Shown piece after piece: positions 51,933 through 60,183 of a stretch of 64,000 bases of DNA. Origin of the DNA: an uncultured Eubacterium sp. (GTDB lineage: Bacteria; Bacillota; Clostridia; Oscillospirales; Acutalibacteraceae). The notes below the pieces were generated by a model. That model made no database searches and was not told where the DNA came from. It saw only the letters and a program-made list of their open reading frames with translations. A program made the position numbers and the translations under genes. Numbering within the stretch: position 1 is the first letter of the stretch; each line of letters opens with the position of its first letter. The stretch lies in the NCBI GenBank assembly GCA_910584985.1, contig CAJUDJ010000005.1, positions 1 through 64,000 on the forward strand, in the 5' to 3' direction.

Positions 51933-52553
51933 TTAAAAAACGCCGCTGGAAATGATTTTTTTGATTTCGGTTAATGCACCGCCCGAAACAGCATCCTCGG
52001 CAGATTCTGTGAAACCGAAAAACAGTCTGTCCTTTTTCTGTTCAAAATGAATTTTGATTTCAACAGGCTCCGATTTTATTTCGGCATTTTTTATTCCCTC
52101 GGTAAGCACGGCAAGATTGCTGTTCAGCCAGGCATCATCCGTAATGCTTTTTGCAAGCTCCATCATACCGGTAAGGCCGGAATAACGGCTAAGCAAATCA
52201 GCTGTATAATCTGCGGCAACCTTTGTTAAATCTTTGTTTTTAACGGAAAGCGTAACCGTCTGCCCGTCAAGGTCAACTTCCTTGATTTCATAGGTGATGT
52301 TTTCAAACATTGCAACACCCAGTTTTCTGAACTGCTCTTTTTTGGAAGCATAAGTCAGAATAATATCAAGCGTATCCGAATCCACATATGTTTTGATGGT
52401 TTTTGTATCAAATTCCTTTAAGGCGTCAAAAATAACACCCACGGTTTTGGTTATATTTCTTTCTGATATTCTGTTGCTCGGTTTTGAAGAACATGCGCAG
52501 AAGCCAAGTGCAACGATTGTTAAAATTAAAAAAACAGATATTATTTTTTTCAT
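51933..52553 (-). CDS. Unknown small lipoprotein
   Basis: A 206-residue protein with a lipoprotein signal (MKKIISVFLILTIVALGF, lipobox FCAC). The mature part has helices then strands (YEIKEVDLDGQTVTLSVKNK; VEIKIHFEQKKDRLFFGF), the shape of small DUF4878/NTF2-like lipoproteins, but I make no firm family call. It lies upstream of secA. AAAGGAG precedes ATG. Confidence 0.78.
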   Translation of the reverse strand: MKKIISVFLILTIVALGFCACSSKPSNRISERNITKTVGVIFDALKEFDTKTIKTYVDSDTLDIILTYASKKEQFRKLGVAMFENITYEIKEVDLDGQTVTLSVKNKDLTKVAADYTADLLSRYSGLTGMMELAKSITDDAWLNSNLAVLTEGIKNAEIKSEPVEIKIHFEQKKDRLFFGFTESAEDAVSGGALTEIKKIISSGVF

Positions 52554-52585
52554 TCGATAAATCTCCTTTTAAAATAATTAAACCT

Positions 52586-52614
52586 ATTATATAACCTAAT
52601 TGTTAATTTTTCAA
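52586..52614 (-). promoter_or_regulatory. Promoter of the lipoprotein gene (and perhaps secA)
   Basis: On the minus strand: TTGAAA (complement of 52609-52614), 17 bases, TATAAT (complement of 52586-52591). Confidence 0.75.
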
Positions 52615-52642
52615 TACAGGTATGTAAAAAATAAAGAAATAA

Positions 52643-52671
52643 TTGCATAATTTATATATATATGGTATAAT
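52643..52671 (+). promoter_or_regulatory. Promoter of the sugar transferase gene
   Basis: TTGCAT (52643-52648), 17 bases, TATAAT (52666-52671) with an extended TGG. Transcription would start near 52678, giving a leader of about 228 bases. That leader holds small stems (GAAACA-GGATT-GTTTC) and a possible 16-18 codon reading frame (52745-52801), and nothing I recognise as a riboswitch. The gap 52554-52905 contains nothing else. Confidence 0.75.
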
Positions 52672-52905
52672 TATCAAAATTATCTCAATATATTGATAAA
52701 ATTCGCTGAATTACGATTTTTTTTGCAAAAATTTGTTTGGTAAAATGGTTATGTCCGGACGAAGGCTGATAAAAGCCGTGCTTTTCGGGCATTTTAATTG
52801 AAACAGGATTGTTTCTGAAAGTGCTTTGGCACAGGTAAATAATTCTAACGAAACAGGAGAAACCGTGCAATGTCTTAAAAATGAACAGCGTACGGTGGTT
52901 GGCAT

Positions 52906-53523
52906 ATGAAGGCATTTTTAAAAAAATGGTTTGCACCCATAAAATTTAAAAGACTTTTTGATATTGTTGTATCTTTTTTTGCGCTGCTTGTTCTTTCGCC
53001 GTTATTTCTTATTATTTGTTTTGTAAATCTTTTAACACCGGATACAAAAATATTTTTCAGCCATGAAAGGCGCGGCAGACGTGGAAAGCCTTTTAGAATA
53101 TATAAATTTCAGACAATGAAAAACAATACCCCCAATTGTGCAACGGGTGAGCTTGAAAACCCGGATCAGTATATTACAAAGATGGGAAGAATCCTGCGCA
53201 AAACCAGCCTGGATGAGCTTCCTCAGCTCTGGAACATTCTGAAAGGGGATATGAGCTTTGTTGGTCCGCGCCCACTTATTTCAAGTGAAATCAGGGCACA
53301 CAGAATGCGGCTTGAATATGATGTTTACAGGTTCAGGCCCGGGCTTACGGGGCTTGCTCAGGTAAAAGGGCGCGATAATATATCGCTTATGAAAAAAATG
53401 AAACTGGATAAGTTATATTGTGATAACTGGAGTATTAAAATGGATATAGTAATACTTTTTCAGTCGGTGCTTGTCTGCATCAGGCAGGACGGTTTTCACG
53501 AAGGCATTTATCACAGAAGATAA
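52906..53523 (+). CDS. Undecaprenyl-phosphate sugar phosphotransferase (PglC/WcaJ-C type)
   Basis: A 205-residue monotopic phosphoglycosyl transferase. One re-entrant hydrophobic helix (about 17-43) after basic residues KFKRLFD, then HERRGRRGKPFRIYKFQTM, the Asp-Glu dyad in TSLDELPQLWNIL, GDMSFVGPRPL and RPGLTGLAQVKGR. It loads a sugar phosphate onto undecaprenyl phosphate to begin a surface glycan. No glycan-assembly cluster follows, which is unusual. The ribosome site is weak (GGTGG). Confidence 0.9.
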   Translation: MKAFLKKWFAPIKFKRLFDIVVSFFALLVLSPLFLIICFVNLLTPDTKIFFSHERRGRRGKPFRIYKFQTMKNNTPNCATGELENPDQYITKMGRILRKTSLDELPQLWNILKGDMSFVGPRPLISSEIRAHRMRLEYDVYRFRPGLTGLAQVKGRDNISLMKKMKLDKLYCDNWSIKMDIVILFQSVLVCIRQDGFHEGIYHRR

Positions 53524-53553
53524 TTTTGAAAATGATGCGGAGAGTATTAATTT

Positions 53554-56500
53554 ATGGAAAGAAAGTTTATTGACGGATATTCTGAATGGCAGACAAATCC
53601 TGAAATTGTCGGAATAAATAAACTGCCATATCATGCAACATTAATGCCCTATGATAATTTTAAAGAGGCGGAAAAATGCAGCAGATATGAATCTTCACGC
53701 TGCAAGCTTCTGAACGGCAAGTGGAGATTTAAGCTTTATAAAAATTATGCATATAAACCAACCGATTTTGCGCAGAGCCGCTATGATTCCCATAATTGGG
53801 ACAGTATTCAGGTTCCCGGTTCATGGACAATGCAGGGCTATGATCAGAATCAGTACTGTAATGTTCGCTATCCGTGGGAGGGAAGCGAGGATATATGCCC
53901 ACCGAATGCGCCGACAAAGCATAACCCCGTTGGCTGCTATCTTAAAAAAATTCATGTGAATAAAGCTATGCTTGAAAAAAGGGTGATTCTCTGCTTTGAA
54001 GGTGTGGAATCCGCTTTTTATCTGTATATTAACGGTGAACGCATTGCATACAGTGAATCCTCTTTCAACAGAAGCGAATTTGATATAAGCAGATATCTTG
54101 TGGAAGGCTCAAATCTGATTGCTGTTGAGGTTTACCGCTGGTGCACAGGCTCATGGCTGGAATGCCAGGATATGTGGAGAATGGCAGGCATTTTCCGTGA
54201 TGTTTATATTTATACAACAGAGCGAGAATATATCCGTGATTATATCATCAAGGCAGAGCCGAATGAAACCTTTAAGGACGGTTATTTTGATGTGCTTGTT
54301 AAAACAAACGGCACATATGAGGCACTTTCCATAGACCTTAATATTATTGATGATAAGGGCAATATGGTGGCGCTGGATACACAGTATGCCGAGGAGGATA
54401 ATATCACAAGCCTTAAGGCAATCGTAACCGATGCCAATATGTGGAGTGCCGAAAAACCATATCTTTACACGCTTGTGCTTACCCTTAAGAAAAACGGCAC
54501 GCCGATTGAATATGTAAGCACCAGATTCGGCTTCAGAAAGGTTGAAATAAAGAACGGAATTATCCATATCAACGGCAGAAGAGTTGTATTTAAGGGCACA
54601 AACCGTCATGAATTTGACTGCCGCACCGGAAGATATATGACGGAAGAGGTTATGCGCAGTGATATTCTTCAGATGAAGAAAAACAATATTAATGCCGTAA
54701 GAACCTCACATTATCCAAACTGCCCGAGGTGGCTTGAACTCTGCGATGAATACGGACTTTATGTTATTGATGAAAACAATATGGAAACGCACGGCACAAA
54801 CGGTTCAAGAATTCTGGGCTGCCCGCAGCTTCCGGGTTCAAGGCCGGAATGGGAAAAGGCTTGTATGGACAGAATCAAAGCACTTTACAACCGTGATAAA
54901 AATCACACCTGCGTTGTTTGCTGGAGTCTTGGAAACGAAAGCCTCGGCGGTGAAATACCCAAAAAGATGTATCAGTGGATAAAGGATGCCGATGAAAGCA
55001 GATTTGTTCATTTTGAATGCCATAGGGACCCGAACGAAAAGCTGCTTTCCGATGTGCAGTCCAAAATGTATGCTAAGCCCTCCGAATGTGAAGAATATGC
55101 GGTTATGGGCAGGGATAAAAGGCCGTTTATCCTTTGTGAATACACCCATGCAATGGGCAATTCCTGCGGTTCAACGGATGAATATACAGCACTTTGGGAT
55201 AAATATCCAAATCTTCAGGGCGGTTTTGTTTGGGACTGGGTAGATCAGAGTATCCTGACAACCGATGAAAACGGAGAGGAATATCTTGCTTACGGCGGAG
55301 ATTTCGGTGAAAACCCCCACGATGGTCATTTCTGCGGAAACGGTCTTTTGTTCGGAAACAGAAAACCTACGCCGAAGCTTTATGAAATAAAAAAACTGTA
55401 TCAGAATGTTGATTTCAAGGCAATAGATGCTGAAAAGGGCATTATAGAAATTAAAAACAAATTTATGTTCACAAACCTGAATGAATTTGAGCTTTACTGG
55501 TGCCAGTGTTCTGATAAAGGTATATTCCGTGAGGGTGTTATTGAGCTTGATCTTATGTCGGAAAAGAAGGCTGTGCTTGATCTGGAGCTTACAAGAATTT
55601 CCAACACGGAAAGCTATCTTAATCTTGAACTTCGCACAACGGAGGATTCGGCGTGGGCAGAAGCAGGGCATGTGATTGCCGAAGAGCAGTTTGTTATTAA
55701 TGAGTTTGAAAACACATATGATGAGCTTGAAGTAGGGGAAGAACTTATTGTTGCCGATACCTACGGCTCGCTTCGCATTATTACCGAGGATATCAACATC
55801 CGCTTTGAAAGAAGAGAGCGCAACCAGCTTTATTCCATTAAAGTCGGCGGTGAGGAGTTTCTGAATGCGCCTGTGCGCCTGAATTTTTGGAGAGCGCTTA
55901 CGGATAATGACAGGGGAAGCCGTGCAGGCAGCAGGCTTGGCTGCTGGCGTGAAGCCGGCAATACACCCGGAATTTATAACAATACAAAATTCAGCATTGA
56001 GGGCTATAAGATTGTAGATAGCGGCAGAAAGGTTATTGTTACCTGCGGCGCTGTTGTATGCACACAGCCCGAATCAAAGGCAACTGTTGTTTACACAATT
56101 ACTTCAAAGGGCATAGGCGTTGATATGCAGTTTTTCCCGAATCCTGCGCTGCCTGAAATTCCTGAGGTTTCCATGCTGTTTGAACTTCCGGGGGATTTTG
56201 AAAATGTTTCCTATCTCGGCGAAGGGCCTTATGAGAATTATATAGACCGCAGAAACGGAACAAAAATCGGTGTATATAACACCACGGTTACAGATATGTA
56301 TACAGATTATCTGAAGCCACAGGAATGCGGAAACCGAACCGGTGTAAGATATGTAACCCTTTTCGGAAGAAAGAAAACCTTTACGCTGATTGCCGAGCCG
56401 GTAATGGAATTCAATGCCAGCAGATATTACCCGATGGAGCTTGAAAATGCATGGCATAAGAAAGAACTTCCCGAAAGCAATAAAACCGTTGTGCGTGCGA

Positions 56501-56613
56501 TTGCACGCCAGCAGGGTGTCGGTGGATATGACAGCTGGGGCGCAAAGGCAAATGAAAAATATCTGAATAAAACAGACAGAACCTACCGCCTGAAATTCCA
56601 GATTAGATTTTAA
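53554..56613 (+). CDS. Glycoside hydrolase family 2 beta-galactosidase
   Basis: A 1019-residue LacZ-size enzyme. N-terminal sugar-binding domain (about 40-215, with VPGSWTMQGYDQNQY), immunoglobulin-like domain, TIM barrel with acid/base Glu462 in WSLGNES and nucleophile Glu529 in ILCEYTHAMGNS, then the C-terminal beta-gal small-chain domain (IDRRNGTKIGVYNTTV region). No signal peptide, so it is cytoplasmic. It could feed galactose to galM at 26.2 kb. It lies 30 bases after the sugar transferase with GGAGAG upstream. No transporter adjoins it. Confidence 0.93.
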   Translation: MERKFIDGYSEWQTNPEIVGINKLPYHATLMPYDNFKEAEKCSRYESSRCKLLNGKWRFKLYKNYAYKPTDFAQSRYDSHNWDSIQVPGSWTMQGYDQNQYCNVRYPWEGSEDICPPNAPTKHNPVGCYLKKIHVNKAMLEKRVILCFEGVESAFYLYINGERIAYSESSFNRSEFDISRYLVEGSNLIAVEVYRWCTGSWLECQDMWRMAGIFRDVYIYTTEREYIRDYIIKAEPNETFKDGYFDVLVKTNGTYEALSIDLNIIDDKGNMVALDTQYAEEDNITSLKAIVTDANMWSAEKPYLYTLVLTLKKNGTPIEYVSTRFGFRKVEIKNGIIHINGRRVVFKGTNRHEFDCRTGRYMTEEVMRSDILQMKKNNINAVRTSHYPNCPRWLELCDEYGLYVIDENNMETHGTNGSRILGCPQLPGSRPEWEKACMDRIKALYNRDKNHTCVVCWSLGNESLGGEIPKKMYQWIKDADESRFVHFECHRDPNEKLLSDVQSKMYAKPSECEEYAVMGRDKRPFILCEYTHAMGNSCGSTDEYTALWDKYPNLQGGFVWDWVDQSILTTDENGEEYLAYGGDFGENPHDGHFCGNGLLFGNRKPTPKLYEIKKLYQNVDFKAIDAEKGIIEIKNKFMFTNLNEFELYWCQCSDKGIFREGVIELDLMSEKKAVLDLELTRISNTESYLNLELRTTEDSAWAEAGHVIAEEQFVINEFENTYDELEVGEELIVADTYGSLRIITEDINIRFERRERNQLYSIKVGGEEFLNAPVRLNFWRALTDNDRGSRAGSRLGCWREAGNTPGIYNNTKFSIEGYKIVDSGRKVIVTCGAVVCTQPESKATVVYTITSKGIGVDMQFFPNPALPEIPEVSMLFELPGDFENVSYLGEGPYENYIDRRNGTKIGVYNTTVTDMYTDYLKPQECGNRTGVRYVTLFGRKKTFTLIAEPVMEFNASRYYPMELENAWHKKELPESNKTVVRAIARQQGVGGYDSWGAKANEKYLNKTDRTYRLKFQIRF

Positions 56614-56656
56614 AGCATTACAAATATTAAGAATTGGTAAGAAAAATATATTTTTC

Positions 56657-56685
56657 TTGACTTTTTCAAATATTGGTATTATATT
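56657..56685 (+). promoter_or_regulatory. Promoter of radical SAM gene 2
   Basis: TTGACT (56657-56662), 17 bases, TATATT (56680-56685), giving a leader of about 95 bases. Confidence 0.7.
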
Positions 56686-56788
56686 TGTTTTTACGATTTA
56701 ATATATGTATTTTATATATGGGTTGAATTCTGACCAATTTAAACCGTAATCAATTTTATATTTTATTGTTTATAAGAAGGATTAAATT

Positions 56789-58219
56789 ATGAAATCGCTT
56801 AAAGAAACAGCAATGACAATAGCCGTTAAAGAGGCAGTTAAATTTGCAAGAAAGGATTTTAATAAAAACGCACCCAAAATTCTTTCTCTTCTTGAAATGG
56901 CAGATGTTAAGAAAGTAAACAGAAGCACATATGCGGGGCTGCACAAGGTGCTTAATGATCCGGATAATAACTGGATGCGTTTTGCAAAAAGCCTTGCCTG
57001 TGATACAGATGTTGATGTGCTTATGAAGCTTATTCCGCCGGCTATGAATGTTGCGATTAACAGCTATTCGGTTCGTATGAAAAGCATTGAAAAATACGGC
57101 TGCAATGTTCCGTGGGCTATTTTAATGGATCCTACGGCTGCATGTAATCTGAAATGCAAGGGTTGCTGGGCTGCCGAATACGGCCATAACAGCCAGCTTA
57201 CATATGATGATCTTGCAAGAATCATTGCCCAGGGCAAAGAACTCGGCACATATATGTATCTTTACACGGGCGGTGAGCCCACAATCAGAAGAGCAGACCT
57301 TATGCGGCTTTGCCGCGAAAACCCGGATTGTATCTTTATGAGCTTCACAAACGGCACGCTGATTGATGACAGCTTTGCAGATGAAATCGGTGAGGTTGGA
57401 AACTTTTTGCCGGCATTTTCTATTGAAGGCTATGAAGAGGAAAATGATTTCCGCCGCGGTGAAGGCACCTTCCAGAAGTGCACGGCTGCAATGAAACGCC
57501 TTAAGGACCGTCATATCCCTTTCGGTGCATCACTTTGCTACACAAGCAAGAACACGGATGTGCTTGCATCTGATGAATATATGGATTGGCTTATTGAGCA
57601 GGGTGTTAAATTTGCATGGTTCTTTACTTATATGCCAACAGGCAATGGTGCAGTTACGGATTTAATGGTTTCGCCCGAGCAGCGTGCATTAATGTATAAA
57701 AAAATGCATGAATGGAGGCATACAAAGCCGATTTTTGCGCTTGATTTCTGGAATGACGGCGAATATGTTCAGGGCTGTATAGCCGGCGGCCGCCATTATT
57801 TCCATATCAATTCAAACGGCGACTGTGAGCCGTGCGCATTTGTGCATTATTCTAATGTAAACATAAAGGAATGTTCTGTGCTTGATGCACTTCAGAGCCC
57901 GATATTCATGGCATACAAAAGAAATCAGCCGTTTAACAACAATATGCTTCGTCCGTGCCCGGTGCTTGATAACCCCGGTGCAATCAGCAAAATGGTGCAC
58001 GAAACAGGCGCATATTCAACGGAAATGGAAAATCCTGAGGATGCGAATGCGCTGTTTGATAAAACAGTTGCGGCTGCAAAGGCATGGAAGGTCAAAGCAG
58101 ATGAGCTGTTTGACCGCGATGAATATATCGCCAAGCATGTTAAAGACGAAAATATGTATAATTTTGAAAAGCCGGACGAGGAAAGAGAGTTTTCGGAATT
58201 TGAAAAAACGGAAGATTAA
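56789..58219 (+). CDS. Radical SAM/SPASM-like protein (paralogue of 8730-10151)
   Basis: A 476-residue protein. CNLKCKGC with Cys119, Cys123 and Cys126, identical to the first paralogue, then LYTGGEPTIRR, FTNGTLIDD, GASLCYTSKNTD and GCIAGGRHYFHINSNGDCEP. It keeps LRPCPVL but lacks the CAKC pair near the end of the first copy, so the auxiliary cluster ligands differ. The N-terminal domain also differs. It has its own promoter; a CNNM gene follows. Substrate unknown. Confidence 0.85.
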   Translation: MKSLKETAMTIAVKEAVKFARKDFNKNAPKILSLLEMADVKKVNRSTYAGLHKVLNDPDNNWMRFAKSLACDTDVDVLMKLIPPAMNVAINSYSVRMKSIEKYGCNVPWAILMDPTAACNLKCKGCWAAEYGHNSQLTYDDLARIIAQGKELGTYMYLYTGGEPTIRRADLMRLCRENPDCIFMSFTNGTLIDDSFADEIGEVGNFLPAFSIEGYEEENDFRRGEGTFQKCTAAMKRLKDRHIPFGASLCYTSKNTDVLASDEYMDWLIEQGVKFAWFFTYMPTGNGAVTDLMVSPEQRALMYKKMHEWRHTKPIFALDFWNDGEYVQGCIAGGRHYFHINSNGDCEPCAFVHYSNVNIKECSVLDALQSPIFMAYKRNQPFNNNMLRPCPVLDNPGAISKMVHETGAYSTEMENPEDANALFDKTVAAAKAWKVKADELFDRDEYIAKHVKDENMYNFEKPDEEREFSEFEKTED

Positions 58220-58244
58220 TCTGTTATAAATATAAAAAATAAAA

Positions 58245-58269
58245 GGGCATATCGCAGGTCGGTATGCCC
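58245..58269 (+). promoter_or_regulatory. Leader hairpin before the CNNM/CorC gene
   Basis: GGGCATA (58245-58251) pairs with TATGCCC (58263-58269); no T-run follows. It ends 28 bases before the ATG and may be a weak stop or an RNA-stabilising stem. Confidence 0.4.
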
Positions 58270-58297
58270 CTAAAGCGTTATAAAGGAGTAATCAATT

Positions 58298-59572
58298 ATG
58301 GACGGGGAATCGGCACCATTAATTATTGTAATGGCGGTGCTTGTGCTTTTAAGCGCGTTTTTTTCATCCGCAGAAACTGCATATTCATCACTCAATAAGG
58401 TTAAATTAAAGGCGATGGCGGCTTTGGGAAAGCGAAAGAAAGCCATTGAAAGGGCGCTGGCACTTTCAGAACGGTATGATATTGTGCTTTCCACAATTTT
58501 AATCGGAAACAATCTTGTTAATATTGCCTGCACATCTATTGCAACACTTGTGTTTACAGGCTTTTTCGGCCAGCAGCTCGGCACGACACTTTCCACGGTT
58601 GTAATGACGGTGCTTGTTCTTATTTTCGGAGAGGTTACACCGAAGCAGATTGCAAAGGAAAAAGCCGAATCCTATGCCGTGGCCGTGGCTCCCGTCGTTA
58701 CATTCTTTATCCTTATTTTCAGCCCGCTGAATCTGTTTTTCAGGGGTTGGTCAAAGCTTATCACAAAGCTGTTCGGGCTGAATAAGGTGAGTACGGTTAC
58801 AGAAGAGGAATTGAAATCCTATGTCAACGAAGCACATTCCGGCGGTGAGATTGACGATAATGAATCCAAGCTTATCCGTTCCTCCATCGAATTTGATGAT
58901 ATTGATGTTTCCGATATTTTAACACACCGTGTGGATGTTGCCGCTGTTGATAAATATTCCTCTTTTGCTGAAATTGAAAAGGTTTTCAAGGAAAGCAATT
59001 ACAGCCGCCTGCCGGTCTATATCGGTGATATTGATCATATTGTGGGATTGATTCATCACCGTGATTTTGAAGCCGCAAGAGACAGAAACCTGAAATCCCT
59101 GCGAACGGTTATTAAGCCTGTTCCCACAGTTTCGCCCGATACGAAAATTTCAAAGCTTCTGCGCATACTTCAAAAAAACAAAACTCATCTTGCCGTTGTT
59201 GTGGATGAATTCGGCGGCACAAAGGGTATAGTTACGCTTGAAGATATATTGGAGGAGCTTGTCGGCGAAATATGGGATGAGCACGATGAGGTTTCTGTGG
59301 ATTTTGAAAAAATATCCGATAATGAATATATTGTAGACGGTTCAGCCTCTCTTGAAGATTTCTTTGAATACTTTAATATTTATGAAAATGAATATGAGGT
59401 TTCAACGGTAAACGGCTGGGTTATGCTGAAAACGGATAAAATACCTGAGGAGAAGGACAGCTTTTCCTTTAATAATATTGATGTTACGGTAATTTCAACA
59501 GAGGGAAAAAGGGCCGATAAGATTAAAATAACAGTTAACGAAAAGAAGGAAAATGAAGATGTTTCTGAATAA
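58298..59572 (+). CDS. CNNM/CorC-family membrane protein (hemolysin C family)
   Basis: A 424-residue protein. A CNNM domain with about four membrane segments (1-180: VLVLLSAFFSSAETAYSSLN, STILIGNNLVNIACTSIAT, FGEVTPKQIAKEKAE), a CBS pair (about 205-325: YSRLPVYIGDIDHIVGLI, HLAVVVDEFGGTKGIVTLED) and a CorC_HlyC domain. The family is linked to Mg2+ or Na+ export and divalent-metal tolerance. AAAGGAG precedes ATG. It overlaps pth by 20 bases. Confidence 0.92.
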   Translation: MDGESAPLIIVMAVLVLLSAFFSSAETAYSSLNKVKLKAMAALGKRKKAIERALALSERYDIVLSTILIGNNLVNIACTSIATLVFTGFFGQQLGTTLSTVVMTVLVLIFGEVTPKQIAKEKAESYAVAVAPVVTFFILIFSPLNLFFRGWSKLITKLFGLNKVSTVTEEELKSYVNEAHSGGEIDDNESKLIRSSIEFDDIDVSDILTHRVDVAAVDKYSSFAEIEKVFKESNYSRLPVYIGDIDHIVGLIHHRDFEAARDRNLKSLRTVIKPVPTVSPDTKISKLLRILQKNKTHLAVVVDEFGGTKGIVTLEDILEELVGEIWDEHDEVSVDFEKISDNEYIVDGSASLEDFFEYFNIYENEYEVSTVNGWVMLKTDKIPEEKDSFSFNNIDVTVISTEGKRADKIKITVNEKKENEDVSE

Positions 59573-60164
59573 AAAGAAACAATTTAAAAGCGGTGGATAT
59601 GAATTTATTATAGCCGGCCTTGGAAATCCGGGTGCAAAATATGAAATGACAAGGCATAATGCCGGTTTTCTTGCAATGGATTTGCTTGCGATGCACGAAA
59701 ATATAAGCATAAAAAAGCTTAAATTTCATTCACTTGCCGGTGAATTGAAAATCGGCGGCAAAAAGTGCCTGCTTATGAAGCCGCAGACCTTTATGAATAA
59801 TTCCGGCGAAGCAATCGGCGAAGCCGCAGGGTTTTATAAAATTCCGCCTGAAAATATTATTGTTATTTCTGATGATATTTCTCTTGATGTCGGCAAAATC
59901 AGAATCAGAAGAAAGGGATCTGCCGGCGGGCATAACGGGCTCAAAAGTATCATTTCCCATCTTGGCAGTGAAAATTTTGCAAGAATTAAAATCGGCGTGG
60001 GTAAAAAACCAAGTGCGGATTATGATTTGGTTGACTGGGTGCTCGGCAGATTTCCGAAGGAACAGGAAAGGGAACTGAAGGTGGCGCTGGAAAATGCAGT
60101 TCAGGCAATTCCGCTTCTTGTGAGCGGAGAAACAGATAAAGCAATGAATTTGTTTAATTCATAA
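59553..60164 (+). CDS. pth: Peptidyl-tRNA hydrolase
   Basis: A 203-residue enzyme that recycles peptidyl-tRNA. IIAGLGNPGAKYEMTRHNAG with the catalytic His, MKPQTFMNNSGEA, ISDDISLDVGKIRIR and GSAGGHNGLKSI. It has an extra N-terminal stretch of about 18 residues; ATG 59553 follows GAAGGAAA, and the start within the CNNM gene implies coupling. The pth-mfd order that follows is common in Firmicutes. Confidence 0.96.
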   Translation: MKMFLNKKKQFKSGGYEFIIAGLGNPGAKYEMTRHNAGFLAMDLLAMHENISIKKLKFHSLAGELKIGGKKCLLMKPQTFMNNSGEAIGEAAGFYKIPPENIIVISDDISLDVGKIRIRRKGSAGGHNGLKSIISHLGSENFARIKIGVGKKPSADYDLVDWVLGRFPKEQERELKVALENAVQAIPLLVSGETDKAMNLFNS

Positions 60165-60183
60165 ATAAAAAGGAAAAATAGAT

